Origin: Clostridia bacterium
Lineage (GTDB): Bacteria; Bacillota_A; Clostridia; Peptostreptococcales; Anaerovoracaceae
Assembly: GCA_024403175.1 (NCBI GenBank)
Contig: JAKSSI010000003.1
Coordinates: 1 to 18,988, forward strand
Direction of reading: 5' to 3'
DNA length: 18,988 bases
Shown one piece after another: positions 13,490-18,988 of the stretch. Position 1 is the stretch's first letter; each line of letters starts with the position of its first letter. The notes under the pieces were generated by a model that worked only from the letters and a program-made list of their open reading frames with translations, did not search any database and was not told the origin of the DNA. The position numbers were made by a program, and so were the translations under genes.

Positions 13490-14395
13490 TTAAATGAATT
13501 CGTTTTCGTAATTTTTTAGTCTTTCCTGCATAAGACTAATAAGGCGAGGATCAACCGAACCACTTCTGCTTTGAAGCACTATTGTTAAAGTATTTATATA
13601 AGAATTTTTTAAAGCACATACGGCATCTCCATATGTTTCATAAAGCTGAACACATTCAGAACCGTAGGCAAAATATACACTGTTTGGATCTTTAGAAATA
13701 ATTTTACCCATTCGAACTTTGTCGAAAGCTTCAACAAGCTTTACATTTACGCCCTTCTCTTCAAAAAGAGCCATCAAATGGCGCACATTCGGGCGATACA
13801 TATTTTCAGATAAAACTGTATAGCCTTCAAAGTCTTCAAGGGAAATAGATTTACGTTTACAAAGTGGGCTTTTTGAATTTACCATCGGAAGGAAATGCAA
13901 AGAGCAAACATCGTAATCTTTGTAGGAATTATCTGTAATAAGTTCTTTAGAACAAATTCTGTAATCGTTTTTATTGTCCTCAAAGAACTGTCTTGCTTCG
14001 TCGCCTTCAGAAAATGGGCACAGAATAGTCTGAATATTTTTACCGTAAAGGCAGTTGTATTCTTCAACCACTCCGGCAATTCTTGCGCCTAAAACCGACT
14101 TCATTGTGAGCAAGGTTTCAGTCTTTGTTTGGGCCTTTTCGTAAGCAGCAATCTTCTCTCCAATATGCGTGTTAACCGCAAGAATATTTTCAAATTCAGG
14201 AATTAACTGATTACAAATCTCTGTAGGAACTACGCCTAAAGCAGATCTATCAAAAAGTTTGCAACCCAAACTAGATTCCAATTCACGGATGGCTTTTCCA
14301 AGCCCTTGAGATGAAATGCTTAAACTTTCGGAAGCTTTTGAGAAACTTCCATACTTGACTATGGCCAAAACGTACTCATAATCTTCAATTCTCAT
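13490..14395 (-). CDS. LysR-family transcription regulator
   Basis: This 301-residue protein has the LysR winged-helix domain at residues 1-65: MRIEDYEYVLAIVKYGS, FSKASESLSISSQGLGKAIRELES and LGCKLFDRSALGVVPTE. The rest is the usual ligand-binding region of two alpha/beta lobes. The start at 14395 is chosen because GGAGG lies 7 nt upstream; a longer start at 14425 would place coding sequence over the ribosome site. It lies directly upstream of the permease-CapA operon in the same direction and probably controls it, sensing the imported anion or a product of it. That link is inferred from position. The spacer after its stop holds competing hairpins but no clear terminator. Confidence 0.9.
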   Translation of the reverse strand: MRIEDYEYVLAIVKYGSFSKASESLSISSQGLGKAIRELESSLGCKLFDRSALGVVPTEICNQLIPEFENILAVNTHIGEKIAAYEKAQTKTETLLTMKSVLGARIAGVVEEYNCLYGKNIQTILCPFSEGDEARQFFEDNKNDYRICSKELITDNSYKDYDVCSLHFLPMVNSKSPLCKRKSISLEDFEGYTVLSENMYRPNVRHLMALFEEKGVNVKLVEAFDKVRMGKIISKDPNSVYFAYGSECVQLYETYGDAVCALKNSYINTLTIVLQSRSGSVDPRLISLMQERLKNYENEFI

Positions 14396-14425
14396 ACTGC
14401 ACCCTCCTACAAAAAACTGCAGCAC

Positions 14426-14464
14426 TTGATATGAATAGACAACTGTCTACAAATAGCATATCAA
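14426..14464. promoter_or_regulatory. Nested dyads upstream of the LysR gene
   Basis: An outer pair TTGATATG (14426-14433) and CATATCAA (14457-14464) encloses an inner dyad TAGACA-AC-TGTCTA (14436-14449). The two dyads have centres about 2.5 bases apart. They lie 30 to 70 bases before the LysR start codon, where an autoregulatory operator would be expected. Confidence 0.45.
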
Positions 14465-14496
14465 TAACTAGCCTATATTAGAAGAAACACATTTTC

Positions 14497-14520
14497 ATTA
14501 TAGATGAAACTAGAAGTTTC
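14497..14520 (-). promoter_or_regulatory. Possible LysR gene promoter with adjoining dyad
   Basis: A perfect TATAAT on the minus strand (14502-14497) is the best -10 in the spacer between the HD gene and the LysR gene; the -35 is weak. A dyad GAAAC-TAGAA-GTTTC (14506-14520) fills the spacer region, which would suit control by a bound protein. Confidence 0.35.
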
Positions 14521-14573
14521 TACCACCAAGGATGCAAAGTAAAAGTTTGTCGGCAGATAATTTTATACACATT

Positions 14574-14603
14574 AAACAAAAAACACGGGGCAAAAGCCCC
14601 GTG
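14574..14603 (-). terminator. Rho-independent terminator after the HD-domain gene
   Basis: An 8-bp GC-rich stem (CACGGGGC at 14584-14591, GCCCCGTG at 14596-14603) has a 4-nt loop. On the minus strand it is followed by a T-run (TTTTTTGTTT). It ends the five-gene operon that starts beyond the right edge. Confidence 0.92.
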
Positions 14604-14613
14604 CCTTAATATT

Positions 14614-15192
14614 CTAAGCTAATTTTTCTTCAATTTCCTTTTCACAGCTCTGCATCGCAGCGATTGATTTTTCAAGAAGAACATCAAGCTCCCAACCAAG
14701 TTTTTGCGCTCCCTCGGAAATAACATCTCTGCTGCATCCTGCTGCAAACTTCTTGTCCTTAAACTTTTTCTTAAGGCTCTTAAGTTCCATTCCTTCGCAA
14801 GACTTTTCAGGACGCATAAGAGAGTAAGACCAAATAAGACCTGTAAGTTCATCTACTGCAAAAAGAACCTTTTCCATTTCAAGCACTGGTTCTACATCTG
14901 AACAATGTCCAAAGCCGTGGCTGCAAACCGCATGAATCATTTCATCGCTAGCTCCGCCATCCTTTAAAAGTTCTGGAGCTTTCTTGCAGTGTTCTTCTGG
15001 CCACTTTTCATAATCGATATCGTGAAGCATACCAACCTGAGCCCAAAACTCTTCTTCATCTGCATGGCCAAGGTCTTTAGCAAACCATCTCATAACGCCG
15101 CTAACGGTAAGACCATGACGAATAAGAAATGGGTCGCTATTGTATTTTTTAAGCAGTTCAAAAGCCTGTTCATTTGTAAGTGGTGATACCAT
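14614..15192 (-). CDS. HD-domain phosphohydrolase-like protein
   Basis: This 192-residue protein has the metal-binding pattern of HD hydrolases: His26 (IRHGLTV), the His57-Asp58 doublet (GMLHDID), then His92/His96 (SHGFGH) and Asp114 (AVDEL). Such proteins are usually cytosolic phosphohydrolases acting on nucleotides or related phosphates; no substrate can be assigned. The N-terminal ~25 residues and C-terminal helix are not diagnostic. A GGAGG site lies 7 nt before the ATG. It is the last gene of the operon, 18 bases after the Nudix gene. Pairing with a Nudix enzyme suggests general nucleotide clean-up, which is only an inference. Confidence 0.85.
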   Translation of the reverse strand: MVSPLTNEQAFELLKKYNSDPFLIRHGLTVSGVMRWFAKDLGHADEEEFWAQVGMLHDIDYEKWPEEHCKKAPELLKDGGASDEMIHAVCSHGFGHCSDVEPVLEMEKVLFAVDELTGLIWSYSLMRPEKSCEGMELKSLKKKFKDKKFAAGCSRDVISEGAQKLGWELDVLLEKSIAAMQSCEKEIEEKLA

Positions 15193-15210
15193 TTTCTATC
15201 CTCCAATTAT

Positions 15211-15765
15211 TTATATATCTAGCATCTTTGCAGCCTTAAGAACTGCAATTTGTGTTTTAGAATCAGTAATCTTACCGGACATTACATCTTCAACTAAATC
15301 CTTTAAAGGCACAAGTTCAATATCGATAAACTCATCTTCATCAAGATCTGTTTCACCTTGAGAAAGCCCCTGAGCCAAGTACATAGTAATTCGCTCATCG
15401 CTGTAAGCTGCAGCTGGATAAAAATCTCCCATTACAGTCCACTTTGAAGCGGTAAGCCCTGTTTCTTCTCTTAATTCTCTCTTGGCGGCTTCAAGTCTAT
15501 CTTCATCTTTATAATCGAGCTTACCAGCAGGAATTTCTGTAATAACCTGATTTATAGGATATCTAAATTGTCTTTCAACATAAACCTTGTAATCATCTGT
15601 TACAGGAATAATGCACACAGCGCCGATATGTCTTATGAGTTCTCTTGATGCAAGCTTGCCATTAACAAGCTTTACCTGATCCTCAAAAATGTGAAGAACT
15701 TTGCCGTCGAAAATTTCTCTTGAGCTTTCTTCTATTTCAATAAGTTTTTCTAATTCTTTATCCAT
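15211..15765 (-). CDS. Nudix hydrolase, probably ADP-ribose pyrophosphatase
   Basis: This 184-residue protein carries a Nudix box at about 81-104, ending in the diagnostic RELREETGL. The first gap between the glycine and glutamate is one residue longer than the textbook spacing, in a KLDYKDE loop. The preceding EIPAGKLD segment and the overall length match ADP-ribose pyrophosphatases of the YqkG/NudF type, which split ADP-ribose into AMP and ribose 5-phosphate. The gene follows the aldo/keto reductase gene by 13 bases and has no obvious ribosome binding site, so translation may depend on coupling. Substrate is likely but not proven. Confidence 0.88.
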   Translation of the reverse strand: MDKELEKLIEIEESSREIFDGKVLHIFEDQVKLVNGKLASRELIRHIGAVCIIPVTDDYKVYVERQFRYPINQVITEIPAGKLDYKDEDRLEAAKRELREETGLTASKWTVMGDFYPAAAYSDERITMYLAQGLSQGETDLDEDEFIDIELVPLKDLVEDVMSGKITDSKTQIAVLKAAKMLDI

Positions 15766-15778
15766 TATATTAATCGCT

Positions 15779-16957
15779 TTATTTGAACATGATTTTTCTT
15801 ACTACAGCCTTGCTTATTTTAAAGTACCAAGGTGTAAGTCCTTCGCCAGCTTCCTTTAAAAGCTTTGGAATATCCAGGTGCTGAGGGCAATGCTTTGCAC
15901 AAAGTCCGCAACCCACGCACTGTGTATAATCTCCAGGATTCTTTCTTAATGATGTGTTCATTAAATAGTTAGTTCCAGACTGGAACTTCTTTTCAGTGAA
16001 CATACTGTTGTAGCAAGAGAAAGTACCAGGGATATCTACACCCTTAGGGCAAGGCATGCAATAGCTGCAACCTGTACAACCAATCTTAAAGCTCCTGTTA
16101 ATATCATCTCTAACAGTATTAATAAGCTTGTGGTCGTCTTCGGAGAATTCTCCCACCTGAACTCCTGAAGCAACTCTTGCGTTTTCTTCAAGCATTTCCA
16201 TTGAGTTCATACCGGAAAGAACGCAAGTAATTTGAGGCTGTTCCCAAATCCAGCGGAGTGCCCATTCTGCAGCAGAACGCTTTACAGGATAATCTTCCAT
16301 AAGCTTTAATGAAGTCTTTGGCATATACTTCATAAGTCTGCCGCCGCGAAGAGGCTCCATGATAACTACTGGTAAACCTTTTTCAGCAGCGTATTCAAGA
16401 CCCTTTCTTCCGGCCTGAGTATGCTCATCAAGATAGTTATATTGAATCTGACAGAAATCCCAATCATAGGCATCAACAAGAGTCTTAAAAGTGTTTGTGT
16501 CTCCATGGAAAGAGAAACCAATATTCTTAATTTCTCCGCTAGCCTTTTTCTTTTCAATCCATTCAACTATGCCCATGCTTTTGAGAATTTCCCAACGCTG
16601 TGCGTCGCCAAGCATATGCATAAGATAGAAATCGATATAATCTGTTTGGAGTCTTTTAAGTTCTTCATTATAGAACTTATCAATATCTTCGGCTTTTTTA
16701 ATAATGTACTGAGGAAGCTTTGTAGCAATCTTGACTTTTTCTCTGCAATTATTCTTTGCAAGAATCTTACCTAAAGTTTCTTCACTGCCAGGATAAAGAT
16801 ATGCAGTATCGTAGTAATTAATACCCATATCAATTGCAGCTAAAATCTGCTTTTCTGTTTCATCAAAATCGATTGCACCGCCCTTACGAGGGAAGCGCAT
16901 ACAACCAAAACCGAGAATTGAAATGTCCTCGCCGCTGCGAGATTTTCTGTATTGCAT
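15779..16957 (-). CDS. Aldo/keto reductase with C-terminal double [4Fe-4S] domain
   Basis: This 392-residue protein has an N-terminal aldo/keto reductase barrel. Catalytic residues seen are Asp50 and Tyr55 (YDTAYLYPGSE), Lys80 (IATKLP) and His114 (YLMHMLGD). The C-terminal ~100 residues hold two cluster motifs, CTGCSYCMPCP and CVGCGLCAKHCP, typical of the ferredoxin-like fusion found in many anaerobes. It should reduce an aldehyde or ketone, possibly with electrons from the clusters instead of NADPH alone. It is 12 bases after the GlpB-like gene with an AGGAG site before its ATG. The substrate is unknown; the operon suggests three-carbon or glycerol-related redox work. Confidence 0.9.
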   Translation of the reverse strand: MQYRKSRSGEDISILGFGCMRFPRKGGAIDFDETEKQILAAIDMGINYYDTAYLYPGSEETLGKILAKNNCREKVKIATKLPQYIIKKAEDIDKFYNEELKRLQTDYIDFYLMHMLGDAQRWEILKSMGIVEWIEKKKASGEIKNIGFSFHGDTNTFKTLVDAYDWDFCQIQYNYLDEHTQAGRKGLEYAAEKGLPVVIMEPLRGGRLMKYMPKTSLKLMEDYPVKRSAAEWALRWIWEQPQITCVLSGMNSMEMLEENARVASGVQVGEFSEDDHKLINTVRDDINRSFKIGCTGCSYCMPCPKGVDIPGTFSCYNSMFTEKKFQSGTNYLMNTSLRKNPGDYTQCVGCGLCAKHCPQHLDIPKLLKEAGEGLTPWYFKISKAVVRKIMFK

Positions 16958-16969
16958 ATTAATCTCCTA

Positions 16970-18361
16970 TTAAAAGTCAAATGTAGCAATTATATCTGCA
17001 TCCGTTCCAATAACGTTCTTAACAATAATATCGCCAACCTTTACAGGGGCACTAATCTCAACAGTTTTTAAATAATCGGCAAGTTCTGCAATCTTTTCCT
17101 TTGGAATAGCCTTGCTTGTTCTAACCGGGCAACGAGCCGCATCCGAAGAGCCTATCATCTTTACAGAAGATGTGATAGTTCTTTCAGGAGCAGTAAGTTC
17201 CTTTTGTGTATATTCCAATCCTCGCTTGCAAGAGTTTCCAGTAATTTCGCCAGTTGGGCTAATCATAATTCGGCAACCCTTTGGGCAAGTAATGCAAACT
17301 AAAGATTTCCAACCTTCTTCAAGCACTGGTTCGCCAGTATAATTTGCAAGCTTTTCAACATTAGTATTGAGCAGTTCTTCAGGATGAGTAGCACCGTTTA
17401 AAACATATTCAGCAGCCGCTCTACCAGCCTTTTGAGCTTCCAAAGATACATTGTCTGCTAAGTCGTGAACGTGAGCCACATTACCACACGCAAATACACC
17501 TTCCATAGATGTTTCAGTATTTGCATAAAGCTTAGGGCCACGGGTCGCTGGATTCATTTCAATTCCAGCCTGACGAGTTAACTCATTTTCAGGGAGCAAA
17601 CCTACAGAAAGAAGCAGTGTATCACAATCGAATACTATTTCTGTTCCTGGAATTGGATTAAACTTATTATCAATTTCGCTGATAACAACCTGTTCCACTC
17701 TATCCTTGCCTCTAACATCTGTTACTGTATGAGAGAGGTAAAGAGGAATACCGTAATCTTGCAGACACTGAACAATATTTCTGTTAAGACCTGCAGAGTG
17801 ATCCATTACTTCTACGCAAGCAAGAACCTTTGCGCCTTCTAAAGTTAAACGGCGAGCCATAATAAGGCCAATATCTCCGGAGCCAAGAATTACGACTCTT
17901 TTGCCTGGAAGATATCCGTCGATATTTACATACTTCTGAGCTGCACCTGCAGTATATACACCGGCTGGTCTTGCACCAGGAGTCTGAATAGAACCTCTTG
18001 TTCTTTCTCTGCAACCCATTGCAAGAATTACAGACTTTGTTTTAAGAACTTTATAGCCAGTCTTACTTACCGCGTGAACAGTTTTATCTTTTTCAATTTG
18101 AAGCACCATGGTGTTGCACATTACTTCAATGTCTGTTTTTTCAATAAGTGCAGCAAAACGTGATGCATATTCAGGACCAGACAATTCTTCTTTAAAATAG
18201 TGAAGTCCAAATCCATTGTGGATGCACTGATTAAGAATTCCGCCCAATCTGTTATTTCTTTCAATTATGAGAACTTTTTTAAGTCCCTTTTCATAGGCTT
18301 CAAGGGCTGCAGCCATTCCGGCAGGGCCTCCGCCGATAATTATAAGTTCATAAGCATCCAT
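16970..18361 (-). CDS. GlpB-like FAD/NAD(P) oxidoreductase fused to DUF1667
   Basis: This 463-residue protein has two nucleotide-binding sites: FAD motif IIGGGPAGMAAALEA at the start and NAD(P) motif VVILGSGDIGLIMAR in the middle, plus the closing FAD motif GVFACGNVAHVHDLADN. After about residue 350 comes a cysteine-rich tail (CITCPKGCRI, GNSCKRG, RCPVRTSKAIPK) that matches DUF1667. In many Clostridia DUF1667 is a separate small gene after the GlpA/GlpB-like pair, so here it seems to be fused. The start overlaps the end of the GlpA-like gene by 22 bases, suggesting coupled translation; an AGGAGGG site precedes it. The pair probably oxidises glycerol 3-phosphate or a related hydroxy acid. Confidence 0.85.
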   Translation of the reverse strand: MDAYELIIIGGGPAGMAAALEAYEKGLKKVLIIERNNRLGGILNQCIHNGFGLHYFKEELSGPEYASRFAALIEKTDIEVMCNTMVLQIEKDKTVHAVSKTGYKVLKTKSVILAMGCRERTRGSIQTPGARPAGVYTAGAAQKYVNIDGYLPGKRVVILGSGDIGLIMARRLTLEGAKVLACVEVMDHSAGLNRNIVQCLQDYGIPLYLSHTVTDVRGKDRVEQVVISEIDNKFNPIPGTEIVFDCDTLLLSVGLLPENELTRQAGIEMNPATRGPKLYANTETSMEGVFACGNVAHVHDLADNVSLEAQKAGRAAAEYVLNGATHPEELLNTNVEKLANYTGEPVLEEGWKSLVCITCPKGCRIMISPTGEITGNSCKRGLEYTQKELTAPERTITSSVKMIGSSDAARCPVRTSKAIPKEKIAELADYLKTVEISAPVKVGDIIVKNVIGTDADIIATFDF

Positions 18362-18988
18362 GAAGAAGCACCCTCCTGAACTATTTCTGTTTCTGAAACA
18401 TTAAGCTGCTTTGCAAGAATTGCCACAACATTAGGACCGCAGAATCCGCCTTGGCATCTGCCTAAACCTGCACCAACTCTTCTTTTTACACCATCAACAC
18501 TCTTTGGAGGAATAGGTGTATTAAATGTTTCAAGGATTTCGCCTTCTGTAACAGTTTCACAGCGGCAAACTACTCTGCCGTAAGATGGATTATTTTCTAT
18601 AAGCTTTGTCTTATCTTCAACACTTAATTCCTTAAAGTGAATTCTATGTCTTTCGTTGATAAAACTATCTTTCTTTGTAAGAGGCATAGTCTTTGCAATA
18701 ATTTCTGCAATATATTCAGCTATAGCTGGAGCTGCGGATAATCCAGGGCTGCAAATGCCTGCAGCATCGATAAAGCCTGGGGCATCTTTTGCCTCTTCAA
18801 TAATAAAATCACCATTATTGGTTCTTGCACGCACCCCCGCAAAATTTCTAATAGAATTTCTAAAATCTATTGAAGGAATGCTACGCTGAGCAGTCTTTTT
18901 AACAAAATTAAGACCAGCACTTGTTGTATCTTTATTTTCGCAGTCATCTACATTTTCAGAGTCCGGACCAACAATCAAGTTTCCATGA
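18340..18988 (-). CDS. GlpA-like FAD-dependent dehydrogenase with BFD [2Fe-2S] domain, partial
   Basis: Only the C-terminal ~215 residues are in the window; the reading frame is open through the right edge, so the TTG at 18978 is not taken as its start. The visible part begins inside the FAD-binding oxidoreductase domain (GNLIVGPDSE, FAGVRART, then GFIDAAGICSPGLSAAPAIAEYIA, which lines the FAD site). It then carries a BFD-type [2Fe-2S] domain with VVCRCETVTEGEI and LGRCQGGFCGP. This order is that of GlpA-type glycerol-3-phosphate dehydrogenases and related 2-hydroxyacid oxidases in anaerobes. It overlaps the GlpB-like gene by 22 bases. Substrate choice between glycerol 3-phosphate and 2-hydroxy acids remains open. 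Confidence 0.85.
   Translation of the reverse strand, partial: HGNLIVGPDSENVDDCENKDTTSAGLNFVKKTAQRSIPSIDFRNSIRNFAGVRARTNNGDFIIEEAKDAPGFIDAAGICSPGLSAAPAIAEYIAEIIAKTMPLTKKDSFINERHRIHFKELSVEDKTKLIENNPSYGRVVCRCETVTEGEILETFNTPIPPKSVDGVKRRVGAGLGRCQGGFCGPNVVAILAKQLNVSETEIVQEGASSWMLMNL

Noticed and set aside
1..18988. CRISPR array, tRNA or rRNA genes, insertion sequence ends
   Set aside because: No regularly spaced repeats, no cloverleaf with a plausible anticodon arm, and no transposase frame were found on either strand.

Overview
The window reads as chromosomal DNA of a low-GC, anaerobic Firmicute, most likely a member of the Clostridia. Supporting signs are AT-rich spacers, strong GGAGG-type ribosome binding sites, a four-cluster ferredoxin, an anaerobic-type cobaltochelatase (CbiK), an ECF vitamin-transporter component, and a GlpA/GlpB-like flavoprotein pair with a DUF1667 domain. 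The species cannot be named from this sequence. Nearly every gene lies on the minus strand; only the ECF S-component is on the plus strand.

Region 1 (1-238) is the 5' end of a group II intron on the minus strand. It sits about 12 nt beyond the terminator hairpin of the neighbouring operon, and its reverse transcriptase would lie outside the window.

Region 2 (247-6377) is the most interesting part. It is a tight six-gene minus-strand operon: FkbH-like glyceryl transferase/phosphatase, acyl carrier protein, VOC-fold enzyme, membrane-anchored SGNH/DltD-like protein, MBOAT O-acyltransferase, and membrane-anchored alpha/beta hydrolase. It resembles a dlt operon in which the amino-acid-activating enzyme DltA is replaced by FkbH, which in known pathways loads a carrier protein with a glyceryl unit from 1,3-bisphosphoglycerate. 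My inference is a system that exports and esterifies a glyceryl-derived acyl group onto a cell-surface polymer, with the VOC protein possibly epimerising or otherwise processing the carrier-bound acyl group.

Region 3 (6419-8160) has a MocR/GabR-type PLP-dependent regulator that lacks its C-terminal part, divergent from an ECF transporter S-component. Region 4 (8176-10791) has a small polyferredoxin gene and a cbiK-HAD phosphatase-thiN operon. Region 5 (10798-14520) has a LysR regulator followed by an IT-superfamily anion permease and a leaderless CapA-type metallophosphatase. Region 6 (14584-18988) is an operon of at least five genes: GlpA-like flavoprotein (partial), GlpB-like flavoprotein fused to DUF1667, iron-sulfur aldo/keto reductase, Nudix hydrolase and HD-domain protein, closed by a strong terminator.

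No tRNA, rRNA, CRISPR array or intact insertion sequence was seen. No stretch longer than 300 bases lacks a gene or intron sequence. All functional calls rest on reading motifs by eye; no database search was run.
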